Assembly: GCA_014727915.1 (NCBI GenBank)
Contig: WJMO01000005.1
Coordinates: forward strand, 124,001-188,000
Source of the DNA: Candidatus Altarchaeales archaeon
GTDB taxonomy: Archaea > Altiarchaeota > Altiarchaeia > IMC4 > SCGC-AAA252-I15
Direction: 5' to 3'
Length of the DNA stretch: 64,000 nt
The notes beneath the pieces are model-generated. The model was not told where the DNA came from, did no database searches, and saw only the letters and a list, made by a program, of their open reading frames with translations. Below, in pieces: positions 51,500 to 59,926 of this stretch; the stretch's first letter is position 1; each line of letters starts with the position of its first letter. A program made the position numbers and the translations under genes.

Positions 51500-52976
51500 C
51501 TCTACTGCTGGCCGGGCTCCTGACCAAAGCCCTTCCCTTCTCTGTGACCTCTAGGAACTTGTACCTCCCCTGGTTCAGTATCCTCAATAACCCCTTATCC
51601 TCCAAATCGTATATCCTCTTCCTTGCTGTCGTCTTCGTTATCTCGAACTTGCGCGTTACGCTCTTGAACGAGGGAGTCCTCCTCCTGGTGTTCTCGCTGT
51701 AAACAAATAGTAATACTGAATATAAAGGCTCCCCCAACGTCACCTTCTCCACGTTCGTAAGGTCTTCCAGCTCCTGCAACAGCAGCGCGACCTCCTCCCT
51801 TGACAGCGTGCCCGAGTCTAGGGATACCATGAGTATGCATTTGCTGGACATTATTATGTCGTTGAGGTCGTGTATCATCCTCAACACGGTGTTGAAGTCG
51901 TTTTCGGTTATCAGATAGTCCAGCCTCTGTATCAGTATGATGGAATCAGTGTCGAACTTTATGAAGTCCTTTATGATGTAGACTATCCTGTCTATGTCTC
52001 TCGGCTTAACGGTCTTCTCGTCCGTTTTGCTGTTCGTCATCCAAAGTATCGGTGTCGTATTAAGGCGGTAGTCCTGCCTTATCCTGCTTGGCTGGGCCCT
52101 TGTTATGAGAAGTCCGTGGTGGTTGTGCGTGACATAGTCCGCGAATATGTCTGTGCTATGGGAGGGGCTCTCCTCCTGTATCAGGTAGCTGTATCCCCTC
52201 TTCAGCCTGTACTTCATGGGCTTATTCCTCTCCGACCGCTCATCCGAGGGTATGAGGTGCACGCCCCTCGCCTGAGCCTCCAATATGAGCATGACAACGG
52301 TTATCGATAGGAGGACCGTCGCAAACAGCTGTATCAATATTCCCATGAACCTTAGGCTGTACTTCATTGACAGCTCCACGCCCTTTATGTAGACATAGTT
52401 CCTTAGAAAGGGGTCTGCGAGCAGTAGTATGGAACCTATCCTGGCACTGGTGTAAGCCAGCATCTGCTGCCTTGGTATGTAATTCTGGGTTAGCTTCCCT
52501 ATAGCCAGGAATATGAGTATCAGGGACGTTACCGAGAGGTTGTATGCTGTCAGGTGCAGGAATTCAGCGTGTGTCGTTTTTCCTGCGATGGTGCTGGCAA
52601 GCGGAGCTAAAATCCCGATAAAAACAAGCAACTGTATGGTCTGTTTGGTCCTGCCAAGCTGTATCTTCTGGAAGTTCATGAGCTGGAGGGACGCGTAGGC
52701 CGCGATCACCAACCCTGTGAGGAGGAGTGTGGTTGCTATGATCTGGTTTTCGACTATCGTGTTCCCATGTTCCCAGTAGTCGAATGCCGTTAGCACAGGG
52801 TACGCGACCGCCAGCAAAGTCGCTATTATGTATAATGCCCACTTCGTCCGGAACCTCGTGTAGTGTTCAATGCAGTATGATAGTATTGCGAGCGATATCA
52901 GGGGGAAAGCCCATGTTATGAATCCGAGGATGTTGGTAACGTTGATGATAAGAGACCATTCACTGACGGGGGACAT
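51483..52976 (-). CDS. 7TM-DUF835 protein with C-terminal winged helix
   Basis: The 497-residue protein has seven predicted membrane helices (about 10-36, 45-65, 78-100, 113-132, 139-160, 172-192, 207-233). A cytoplasmic DUF835 domain follows (about 258-400: GYSYLIQEESPSHSTD, then RIRQDYRL, PILWMTN and SIILIQRLDYLI). A winged-helix end (about 430-480) reads TRKFEITKTTARKRIYDLEDKGLLRIL. It may therefore be a membrane-bound DNA-binding regulator. Seven-helix sensors of this style occur in archaeal kinases. It is the first gene of the operon with the receiver and kinase. GGAGGTGG upstream of the ATG is a strong Shine-Dalgarno site. Confidence 0.8.
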   Translation of the reverse strand: MSPVSEWSLIINVTNILGFITWAFPLISLAILSYCIEHYTRFRTKWALYIIATLLAVAYPVLTAFDYWEHGNTIVENQIIATTLLLTGLVIAAYASLQLMNFQKIQLGRTKQTIQLLVFIGILAPLASTIAGKTTHAEFLHLTAYNLSVTSLILIFLAIGKLTQNYIPRQQMLAYTSARIGSILLLADPFLRNYVYIKGVELSMKYSLRFMGILIQLFATVLLSITVVMLILEAQARGVHLIPSDERSERNKPMKYRLKRGYSYLIQEESPSHSTDIFADYVTHNHHGLLITRAQPSRIRQDYRLNTTPILWMTNSKTDEKTVKPRDIDRIVYIIKDFIKFDTDSIILIQRLDYLITENDFNTVLRMIHDLNDIIMSSKCILMVSLDSGTLSREEVALLLQELEDLTNVEKVTLGEPLYSVLLFVYSENTRRRTPSFKSVTRKFEITKTTARKRIYDLEDKGLLRILNQGRYKFLEVTEKGRALVRSPASSRGGENG

Positions 52977-53077
52977 GCACCAACCACCTCCGGTAATAAC
53001 TTTAGAAGCAAGCTTATAAATAGAAGCCAGATATTCCTATCTTGGCCCTGAACCTATTTTATCACTGTGAAACAGTA

Positions 53078-54157
53078 CTAGTCTTTGAATCTGCCCCTCT
53101 GCTGCCAGTATTCCTCCACCACCCACCGGTCTCCGAGGAAGATCTTCAAACTATCTCTTTTTAGCGCTTCCGGGTCTATGGAACCTACATCATCCCGGAT
53201 AGCGACAACTCCCCGGACTGCCCTCTCGCATGTCCTAAAGTCGCATCCTCCTACCTTGATGGCAGGTTCCTCCACTTTTTCCGGCATGTAAGCTCCCATC
53301 AGGGAACCCAGCCGGTCTCTTGCCCTGTTACGTACAATGATCTGGCCTGTTGTCATGTTATGCCCAACGTTATCCCTGGCATTATCTACTATCACCTTGG
53401 CCCCGTTCAGCTCCTCGCCCAACCGGTCTTCCGCGTCCCCGTTGACGAGTGTTATCTCCCCCGATCTGGCGGCCATCGCGAAACAGTCCCCGACACTGCC
53501 GTTGACTTTTATGTTCTTCCCGTGGGATGCGAAGCAAAGGTGGTTCAGTCCAGTGAATGCTGTGAGGTCAAGTGTCAGGTCCTTATCGGACGACCTCTCC
53601 AACAAACCGGACAGGAAGAGTCCTGCGCTGCTCCCGAAGTGCGGGTCCGTCCTGTCAGGGTGCGGCTTCAACACCCGTGTGGTGAAAGCCTGTATGGTCT
53701 CATTGTGCAGTTTCGGAAGCTGCTCCCACACAGGCCTTGTCACGGCGTCTATGCCTGGGCTTAGAGTTCCCGTAACACCCTGCGGGAACTCGGCCTTAAC
53801 GGTCTTCATGAACTCGCTGAAACGCGCTCTAAGCTCGCCTAAGACTGCCTCGCCTTCAAGGTCGTAGGTGAACAGCTTTCCCTCCCCGCCGACTGCGATG
53901 AGGGTGTGCCCCAGTCCCTTGATGACGCCGGGGTTGCTCAGGTCCGAGACGGTCAACCCCGTTTTCACCGGGCTGTTCTCCTGAAGCTCCAGTATCTCTG
54001 GGGTGTGGGTTTTTGCCGCGCCCAGCGGCGGGGCTTCGTCCTCCCTCCCCTGTATGTGCGCGGTCTTACCCTCTACAGTGAATGACACAGGCTGCGGGAG
54101 GCCGTCGTCTCCGATATAGTACCCTCTTATCTTGGGTTTCCCAACAGCGCCGGGCAT
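53078..54157 (-). CDS. GXGXG beta-helix protein of unknown function
   Basis: The 359-residue protein contains a central run of the GXGXG repeat (about 225-315), including VNGSVGDCFAMAARSGEITLV, then GDAEDRLGEELNGAKVIV, DNARDNVGHNMTTGQIIV and NRARDRLGSLMG. This is the right-handed beta-helix of glutamate synthase and formylmethanofuran dehydrogenase subunit C. The N-terminal part (about 1-200) is unlike either and has no recognised domain. The C-terminus (CDFRTCERAVRG) has a Cys pair. It has no catalytic neighbours of those enzymes. It is apparently leaderless: ATTTAAACC is about 25 bases before the ATG, followed by TTCCCAGTATC. Confidence 0.6.
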   Translation of the reverse strand: MPGAVGKPKIRGYYIGDDGLPQPVSFTVEGKTAHIQGREDEAPPLGAAKTHTPEILELQENSPVKTGLTVSDLSNPGVIKGLGHTLIAVGGEGKLFTYDLEGEAVLGELRARFSEFMKTVKAEFPQGVTGTLSPGIDAVTRPVWEQLPKLHNETIQAFTTRVLKPHPDRTDPHFGSSAGLFLSGLLERSSDKDLTLDLTAFTGLNHLCFASHGKNIKVNGSVGDCFAMAARSGEITLVNGDAEDRLGEELNGAKVIVDNARDNVGHNMTTGQIIVRNRARDRLGSLMGAYMPEKVEEPAIKVGGCDFRTCERAVRGVVAIRDDVGSIDPEALKRDSLKIFLGDRWVVEEYWQQRGRFKD

Positions 54158-54180
54158 GTAAGATACTGGGAAGCCCTGGT

Positions 54181-55053
54181 TTAAATCGATTTAAAAACGT
54201 CCTCGAGGTACATCTGCAGGTAGTCCTTCCTCCCCTCCCCGGCCGCCTTTTGCTTGTACCCGTTCCTGCGAGCTATCTTGTCTAGTGTCTTCTGGGTGCC
54301 GCTACCGTACTGGGCGGCCTTCTTCAACCGGTTGACGATGTAGTCCGGGACTCCAGTCTTCAAACCCAGCTTCTTCAACGCATACTTCCGCGCGAACTTT
54401 CTCCCGTCGATCTCATCGCATACCATGTCTTCGGCGTCCTCTCTGATCTTCAAATCCAACGCCATCTTCCTGACGTATCCGCTGAAATCCTCGTTGAGGA
54501 ATGGCATCCTCAACTCCACACCGTTTGCGCGGCACATGCTCCGGTCCCGGTCCAGGTTGTCCGAGTCGGCGCTCTCACAGTCCCTGTCCATCCACGCTAT
54601 AACGGCTTCCTTCCCCTCACTGACCATCGACTCGAGGTACCTCCAGTATCCGCCGAAGAGCTCGTCTCCACCCTGTCCGCAGAGCATCAGCTTCAGCCCG
54701 TCCTCGCTTGCAGCCCTGGAGGCAGCGTAGAATGGTATTCCCACGCCAACGTCCAACGGGTTCGGCCTGCTCCACACCCTCAATATCTCCGGTATGAGCG
54801 ATTCAACGCATTCAACGGACAGTTCGACGTATTCTATCCTGAAAGGAGCCTTCTCCTCAACTCGGCGGGCGTATTCGAGGTCCTTGGAGCCCTCCAAACC
54901 CACAGTGTATGCCGTCACATCCGAGTATTCCGAGGCGGTGTAGGCGACCAGGGCGGAGTCCACCCCAGACGAGAAGATGACTCCCGTCCTCTCCTCGCAC
55001 ACATCCCTGACCGCATCCTTGAACAGCCTCTCCAGGCCTTCCAGCCACTCCAT
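54181..55053 (-). CDS. AsnB-like synthetase (PP-loop ATPase domain only)
   Basis: The 290-residue protein corresponds to the C-terminal synthetase domain of asparagine synthase B, without the N-terminal glutaminase domain. The ATP-binding PP-loop reads IFSSGVDSALVAY (about 26-38), and the later conserved motif is LCGQGGDELFGGYWRYL (near 133-149). NGVELRMPFLNEDF and the YALKKLGLKTGVP ending are typical. It probably activates a carboxylate with ATP and uses free ammonia or an amine; the substrate need not be aspartate. It lies divergent from the beta-CASP gene. Confidence 0.85.
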   Translation of the reverse strand: MEWLEGLERLFKDAVRDVCEERTGVIFSSGVDSALVAYTASEYSDVTAYTVGLEGSKDLEYARRVEEKAPFRIEYVELSVECVESLIPEILRVWSRPNPLDVGVGIPFYAASRAASEDGLKLMLCGQGGDELFGGYWRYLESMVSEGKEAVIAWMDRDCESADSDNLDRDRSMCRANGVELRMPFLNEDFSGYVRKMALDLKIREDAEDMVCDEIDGRKFARKYALKKLGLKTGVPDYIVNRLKKAAQYGSGTQKTLDKIARRNGYKQKAAGEGRKDYLQMYLEDVFKSI

Positions 55054-55110
55054 ACCATACCATTATGTTTTGCTTCTTTTTTAACGGCTGGTTACCTAGT
55101 TCATGCAACT

Positions 55111-56361
55111 ATGGATTTCACCTTCCTCGGAGGAGCTCGTGAAGTCGGGAAATCGTCTGTTCTGATGCAATCCGACGGGTTGAACCTGGTCTTCGACTCG
55201 GGGATAAAGCTGACCGAGCCCCCCACATACCCCATGCCAACAGATCACGTGGACGCGGTGTTCCTCTCCCACGCTCACCTGGACCACTGCGGGAACATGC
55301 CCGCACTCCACAGCAGGCATAAGATGCCCGTCTACAGCACTGCAGTGTCATTCGAGCTGAGCCACATGCTACAGCATGACAGCATAAAGATAAACAAGCT
55401 TAAGGGCTATCCTCCCACCTACGCGGAGAAGGACATATCCCGGATGACGGCTGGCGAGATCCACGTCCAGCACGGGCGGGAGTACATCTTCCATGGGAAG
55501 GCGAAGTTCACATTCTACGATGCGGGCCACATACCCGGCAGCTCCGGGATACTGGTGGAGTCGGCTGGGAAGTCCGTGTTCTACACTGGGGACACGCACT
55601 CATCCGACACCCGGCTGCTGAACAAGGCAGTATATCCCGACCATGCGGATGTCGTCATATCCGAGTCAACCTATGGTGACAGGCTCCATCCCAGGCGCAT
55701 GGACGTTGAAAGGCAGTTCCTCGACGAGGTGGAGGAGACGTTGGAACGCGGTGGCGTCGCCCTTATACCCGTCTTTGCCATAGGCCGCACACAGGAGGTA
55801 CTCCTGCTCCTTGAGTCTCCGGATTGGACCGTCTACTTGGATGGGATGGCCCGGAAGGCCAGCCAGACTATACTCCGGTTCCCTGACATGCTGAAGAACC
55901 ACTATAAGCTCCAGGAGGCGGTGGACAACACGGTCTGGATCAAGAACCGCCGGGACAGGAAGAAGATATGCAAGGAGCCGTGCATAATCGTCACGACCGC
56001 AGGGATGCTTGAGGGCGGTCCGGTGTTGGACTATCTCTCGCACCTTCACAAGGACGCCAACAGCAACATCATGCTGACGGGCTACCAGGTGGAGGACACG
56101 AACGGCCGCCTGCTGGTGGAGAAGGGGTATGTGGTCGATGAGGAGTCGGGGCAGAGGTTCAACGTGGACATGAACATCAGCCAGTACGATTTCAGCGCCC
56201 ACAGCGACAAGGAAGAGCTGGCCAAGACCGTGAAGTCCATGGACCCCGAGGAGGTCTTCCTCATACACGGGGACGAGGACAGCGTCGAAGCGTTGAAGGG
56301 GGAGTTCGGCGAACGCAACGTTCATACCCCCGGCATAGGCGACAAAGTAAGAATAAATTGA
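55111..56361 (+). CDS. Beta-CASP ribonuclease, aCPSF2 type
   Basis: This metallo-beta-lactamase/beta-CASP nuclease acts on RNA in the cytoplasm, in 3'-end processing or decay. The 416-residue protein has motif 2 SHAHLDHCG (about 53-61), DAGHIPGSSG, motif GDTH and the beta-CASP part with ESTYGDR. FAIGRTQE, TTAGMLEGG and a final SAHSDKEEL carry the B and C motifs. There is no N-terminal KH pair, so it is the aCPSF2-like form rather than aCPSF1. It has its own ATG with a short A/T-rich leader (AACTATG) and ends in a strongly A/T-rich stretch. Confidence 0.9.
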   Translation: MDFTFLGGAREVGKSSVLMQSDGLNLVFDSGIKLTEPPTYPMPTDHVDAVFLSHAHLDHCGNMPALHSRHKMPVYSTAVSFELSHMLQHDSIKINKLKGYPPTYAEKDISRMTAGEIHVQHGREYIFHGKAKFTFYDAGHIPGSSGILVESAGKSVFYTGDTHSSDTRLLNKAVYPDHADVVISESTYGDRLHPRRMDVERQFLDEVEETLERGGVALIPVFAIGRTQEVLLLLESPDWTVYLDGMARKASQTILRFPDMLKNHYKLQEAVDNTVWIKNRRDRKKICKEPCIIVTTAGMLEGGPVLDYLSHLHKDANSNIMLTGYQVEDTNGRLLVEKGYVVDEESGQRFNVDMNISQYDFSAHSDKEELAKTVKSMDPEEVFLIHGDEDSVEALKGEFGERNVHTPGIGDKVRIN

Positions 56362-56406
56362 ATAATTTTATAAATAATTATTAAAAAATACCAATAATTT
56401 ATAAAT
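56362..56406. terminator. A/T-rich spacer between convergent genes
   Basis: Forty-five bases of nearly pure A and T (TAATTTTATAAATAATTATT and on) separate the stop of the beta-CASP gene from the convergent small gene. T-rich stretches on both strands suit archaeal intrinsic termination for both. No protein-coding or RNA structure is evident. Confidence 0.5.
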
Positions 56407-56640
56407 TCACCTTTTTTCTTTTCGCATGATGTCTCTGCCCTCTCTTTCCTGATCGCGCTGTCTGAGGCGTCTCCTCTCAGTGTCTCTCATCCTGGCTTCC
56501 CTGTACTCCATCAGCAGGTCTTCGTCGCTCAGCTGGCTGGTGTCCTGTCCCAGTATCCTCTTCCCTGTCCTTATCTGCCTTGCTAGCTCCCTCTCATGCT
56601 CCTCGTTGGATGGGGGCCTCCGCCTCTTCGCTTTTTCCAT
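56407..56640 (-). CDS. Small highly charged hypothetical protein
   Basis: This 77-residue protein is over half Arg, Lys, Glu and Asp. I start at ATG 56640; the frame is open to 56676 but would overlap dut more deeply. The start lies one base after the dut stop, so the two are probably co-transcribed. The sequence is a single charged helix-like chain (RDTERRRLRQRDQERE) with no domain that I recognise. RNA or protein binding is possible but unsupported. Confidence 0.55.
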   Translation of the reverse strand: MEKAKRRRPPSNEEHERELARQIRTGKRILGQDTSQLSDEDLLMEYREARMRDTERRRLRQRDQEREGRDIMRKEKR

Positions 56641-56641
56641 C

Positions 56642-57127
56642 CTAGACGACCTTGCCCCCCTGGTATTTACCCTCATACTCCACCGTCTCCCCCTCCACTT
56701 CCTCGAAGACTATCTGGGCTATCCTAGCTCCCCTCTCAACGGTGAACTCCCGGTCTGACAGGTTCTTCAATCCGAAGGTGAGCGTCCCCCGGAACCCGGG
56801 GTCCACGAGGGCGTTGAAGAGGCTGCACCCGCACCTGAAGATGGTGGAGCGGTTCAGCACCCGAGCGCAGACGTCTACGGGCATGTTTACCTTCTCCAAT
56901 GTCTCGACCAGCACGTACTCGCCGGGCTTCAACACGAACCTATCACCCTCCAACTCCCCGACCTCCGGTGTCTTCCGGCCTTCAACACCCAGGAAGCTGT
57001 CCGACTTCAGCCGGTACACCCTGCCCAGGCGGAGGTCATATCCTGATCCTCCGAGAGAAGCCTCGCTGAAACCCTCGATCAATCCCTTGCCTACGAGTTC
57101 CTCGATCCTGGACCTTCCGAGAACCAT
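56642..57127 (-). CDS. dut: Probable dUTPase of the dCTP deaminase-like family
   Basis: The 161-residue protein has the trimeric dUTPase/DCD core: GYDLRLG (29-35), NRSTIFR (92-98), then ALVDPGFRG (106-114) and the closing ARIAQIVFEEVEG (134-146) with YQGGKVV. In dCTP deaminases a catalytic Glu follows in the next strand (LEF/LEL); here that position is Gly119 (TFGLKN), so deamination is unlikely. The tail EYEGKYQGG fits the archaeal dUTPase subgroup. dUTPase splits dUTP to keep uracil out of DNA. It has a leaderless-type upstream region and is followed by the small charged gene. Confidence 0.8.
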   Translation of the reverse strand: MVLGRSRIEELVGKGLIEGFSEASLGGSGYDLRLGRVYRLKSDSFLGVEGRKTPEVGELEGDRFVLKPGEYVLVETLEKVNMPVDVCARVLNRSTIFRCGCSLFNALVDPGFRGTLTFGLKNLSDREFTVERGARIAQIVFEEVEGETVEYEGKYQGGKVV

Positions 57128-57161
57128 GACATTTTATTCTTGATTAAGTAATATATACCTG

Positions 57162-59300
57162 ATGAAACACCATCTCATAGCCATTATGCTGCTTGCATCA
57201 GTCCTCGCCTCCCATGTGTCGGCAGCCGATGAAGAGTATATGGGATTGGAATGGAATTACAGCGTCAAAGAGGTACTATCAGAGCTCTCAGTGGCTGACG
57301 TCACAGGCGACGAGAAACTGGAGGTCATAGCTTCAGGGTCCTCGGACGGGAGCGCATATGTCATCGGCTCCGACGGCGAGCTGATATGGAGGAAGGAGGT
57401 GTTCTCCTACATAAACACTGTATACCCGGTCGACATAGACGGCGACGGAAAACACGAGGTCATAGCCGGTCACTCTGACATGACCGTCTTCGACAACGAG
57501 GGAAAGGGCTGGAAATACCGGACATCGAATGCGGTACACAACATAAGGTCCGGGGACATGAACGGCAACGGGCGACAGGACATAATAGCCGTGTCATATG
57601 ACAAGAGCTCATGCAGCAAAAGCAACTTCATATACGCGGTCAACGGCCTTGGGAAGGAGGAGATATGGAAGTACAGCGTGGGCAACAGCGAGCCCTACAG
57701 CCTCGAAGTGGCCGACCTGGACGGTGACGGCTCCGACGAGGTCATAGTGGGCCTCATCTACAAGGTCAAAAGCTCCTATAAACCATGTGAGCGGTCCTAC
57801 AGCCATGAATCAGCCGTTCTTGTGCTTAACAACGAGAAGCGCCTCATATGGCAGTTCGAGACCATAGGAGCTGCCATATCGCTCGCGGCAGGTGACGTGA
57901 CCGGTGACGGCAGGAAGGAGGTCATAGTCGGCAGCTACCCGACACTGTACGTGTTGGACGCGGATGGGGGCCTGATATGGAAGAAGAGCGACGTGATAAA
58001 CACCTATGTGGAGGACGTGGCAGTGGCTGACCTCGACGGAGACAACAGGAGCGAGGTCATCGCAGCCTCGAATGAGGTCTACGTCTTCGACCAGGAAGGC
58101 GACCTCCTGTGGAAGGGCATGACCGACTCCAGGGTATACTCTGTGGCAGCGGGGGATCTGGACAACGATGGAGTCCCCGAGGTGATCGCAGGCTCCGCTT
58201 CAATATACGTATTCGACGCCAAGGGCACGCCCCTGTGGAGGAGCGATTCTCACACATCCTACGGTTTCATCGAGTCCGTGGACTTGGACGGGCAGGGCTA
58301 TGACGAGATAGTAGCCGGCTCGGTCAAGGACATATTCGTATTCAGGACCCAGGACTACGCCAAGAAGATAAGGGCTGACTCCCTGTATGAGCAGGCGATG
58401 CTGCTCGGCGGATCTAACCCGGAGCTGGCGGTGGAAAAGCTGGAGGAGGCAAAGCAGCTATACTCCCAACTGGGTCTCATCGACAGGGTGTCGGAGTGCA
58501 TAAACCAGATAACCAGGTTCTCAGACACAACCGGCAGGTTAGCGGACCTTCGCGTGGAGGCCGAGGAGGCGTTGAACATGTCCCGTGAGCTCCTCCGGAA
58601 GGGCGATTACATGAACGCGAGCAAGCAGGCTCAGACCGCAAGGTACAAGTTCTCCTCTTTGAATGACGAGTCATATGTCGATCAATGCGATATGATAATC
58701 TCGGAGACACATGACGTCATCGCCTACAATGCGAGCCAGGAGCTGATACTCGCCAACATATCATACCACGATGGAGAATACAACCTTTCACTTGCACATG
58801 CCCTGAACGCTGAGAGATACTATTCCTTCATAGGAGAGGAAGAATACGCCGAGAAGGCGGGCGTGCTAGTCTCCAACCTGAGCGAGATACTGGGCATAAA
58901 GCACGAGAACGATACCTCATACAACGGGCCTGAACTGCCCAAGCTGCCGGACCTGGCTTCTGTGTTGGAGGGCCTTAACCCCGTATATGTCATCCTGTTG
59001 CTGATAGCGGTCGTCCTGATGGCAATAGTGTTCGCTGTAGGGGTCTACGTCTGGAAGATGAAAGGCAGGCAGACCCTCAAGATGGATCACCTTCACAAGG
59101 TCAGCTACACCCAGGAAGAGGATGTCCGCATGCCTCCCGAGAACCCCCTTAGGAGGCGTCCAGCCCCTGCTAGAAGGTATACTACAACCGCCGAGGAGGA
59201 GGAGCTGAAGGTCAAGCTACCGCCCAACAAGGGCGTTTTCAAGTCTTCCGTATGCCGTGGCGGCGTATGCCTGAAGATGACACGTTTGGCGCGTAAATGA
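57162..59300 (+). CDS. Cell-surface FG-GAP propeller protein with helical stalk and membrane anchor
   Basis: The 712-residue protein begins with a signal peptide (about 1-21). A beta-propeller of FG-GAP/VCBS repeats (about 30-395) carries the calcium-loop pattern DxDGDGxxEV many times, for example DIDGDGKHEV, DLDGDGSDEV and DVTGDGRKEV, eight or more copies. A helical, TPR-like or coiled part (about 400-580) follows, then a membrane helix (about 607-632). The short basic cytoplasmic tail ends in SSVCRGGVCLK. It is probably displayed outside the cell and involved in adhesion or surface assembly; no ligand is known. The following small membrane protein may be its partner. Confidence 0.8.
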   Translation: MKHHLIAIMLLASVLASHVSAADEEYMGLEWNYSVKEVLSELSVADVTGDEKLEVIASGSSDGSAYVIGSDGELIWRKEVFSYINTVYPVDIDGDGKHEVIAGHSDMTVFDNEGKGWKYRTSNAVHNIRSGDMNGNGRQDIIAVSYDKSSCSKSNFIYAVNGLGKEEIWKYSVGNSEPYSLEVADLDGDGSDEVIVGLIYKVKSSYKPCERSYSHESAVLVLNNEKRLIWQFETIGAAISLAAGDVTGDGRKEVIVGSYPTLYVLDADGGLIWKKSDVINTYVEDVAVADLDGDNRSEVIAASNEVYVFDQEGDLLWKGMTDSRVYSVAAGDLDNDGVPEVIAGSASIYVFDAKGTPLWRSDSHTSYGFIESVDLDGQGYDEIVAGSVKDIFVFRTQDYAKKIRADSLYEQAMLLGGSNPELAVEKLEEAKQLYSQLGLIDRVSECINQITRFSDTTGRLADLRVEAEEALNMSRELLRKGDYMNASKQAQTARYKFSSLNDESYVDQCDMIISETHDVIAYNASQELILANISYHDGEYNLSLAHALNAERYYSFIGEEEYAEKAGVLVSNLSEILGIKHENDTSYNGPELPKLPDLASVLEGLNPVYVILLLIAVVLMAIVFAVGVYVWKMKGRQTLKMDHLHKVSYTQEEDVRMPPENPLRRRPAPARRYTTTAEEEELKVKLPPNKGVFKSSVCRGGVCLKMTRLARK

Positions 59301-59339
59301 CCCCTCACGTTTTTATGCGCGTAAGCGTAATCTCTATCT

Positions 59340-59558
59340 GTGGTTGTGGCGAATTACCGTATATTGCTCCTGCTGGCTTTGCTATCCTCACTGTCGGCTG
59401 CGCAGGGAGATGACGCCTCTCTAATGGCTGGTTTGGAGGCTAACAGCGGCCTGGTGCTGATAATATCCTCAGTGGTCATAATAATACTGATGGTGCTGAT
59501 GATATTCTACTTGCACAGCATCAACGAGCACCTGAACTGGATACGACGTATAAGGTAA
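59340..59558 (+). CDS. Small membrane protein, 72 residues
   Basis: It has a signal-like hydrophobic start (about 7-20, ending SAAQG) and one further membrane helix (about 37-58), with a basic end (HLNWIRRIR). The start is GTG 59340, or GTG 59346 as an alternative; neither has a clear Shine-Dalgarno site. I recognise no family. It lies between the surface propeller gene and a regulator gene. A membrane adaptor or assembly factor is possible; the call rests on the hydrophobic pattern. Confidence 0.55.
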   Translation: MVVANYRILLLLALLSSLSAAQGDDASLMAGLEANSGLVLIISSVVIIILMVLMIFYLHSINEHLNWIRRIR

Positions 59559-59593
59559 CGCTTTTATTCACGACCTGCAAAAATACCTATGGG

Positions 59594-59926
59594 GTGTTAT
59601 GGTTGGCTGAATCCTCTAACAGAGAACGGAACGGCTTCCGAAAGCTCAGGGCAAAGGCCGGGTTCATGCATCACAGCGACTTCCTCTTAGACGGGACCGT
59701 GGATAGGTGCTGGGATGACGAGTCTACGCTCGAACGCGCTGGGAAGCGGCAGACAGTCTACGACATAATACACACTCTTAACACTCTGAAGGTGGAGAGC
59801 CTCATATCCGAGGCCGAGCAGAGGGAGATAACACGTGACGAGCTCAAGGGCATATTGGCCGAGTTGCGGGCTAAAGGCCTTGTATATTCCCCCAAGCCGG
59901 GCGAGATAGTCTGTGTGGAAGATTAG
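59594..59926 (+). CDS. Winged-helix protein resembling the MCM C-terminal domain
   Basis: The 110-residue protein has a basic N-terminus (NRERNGFRKLRAKAGF). A helix-turn-helix style second half (about 50-107) reads TVYDIIHTLNTLKVES, then ITRDELKGILAELRAKGLVYSPKPGEIVCVED, closest in pattern to the C-terminal winged helix of archaeal MCM helicases (a helix pair, then a strand and PxxGxI end). No MCM ATPase lies next to it, so it is a stand-alone domain. The start is GTG 59594 (TTG 59603 possible). Its stop overlaps the convergent VWA gene by three bases. Confidence 0.6.
   Translation: MLWLAESSNRERNGFRKLRAKAGFMHHSDFLLDGTVDRCWDDESTLERAGKRQTVYDIIHTLNTLKVESLISEAEQREITRDELKGILAELRAKGLVYSPKPGEIVCVED

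Noticed and set aside
53013..53040. Plus-strand promoter-like TTATAAATAG followed by CCAGATATT, possibly a small RNA start
   Set aside because: No coding frame or structured RNA follows within the 40 bases before the next gene end, and on the other strand it serves the DUF835 gene.
56642..57127. dCTP deaminase for the gene now called dut
   Set aside because: The catalytic Glu position of deaminases is Gly here and the C-terminal pattern fits archaeal dUTPase.
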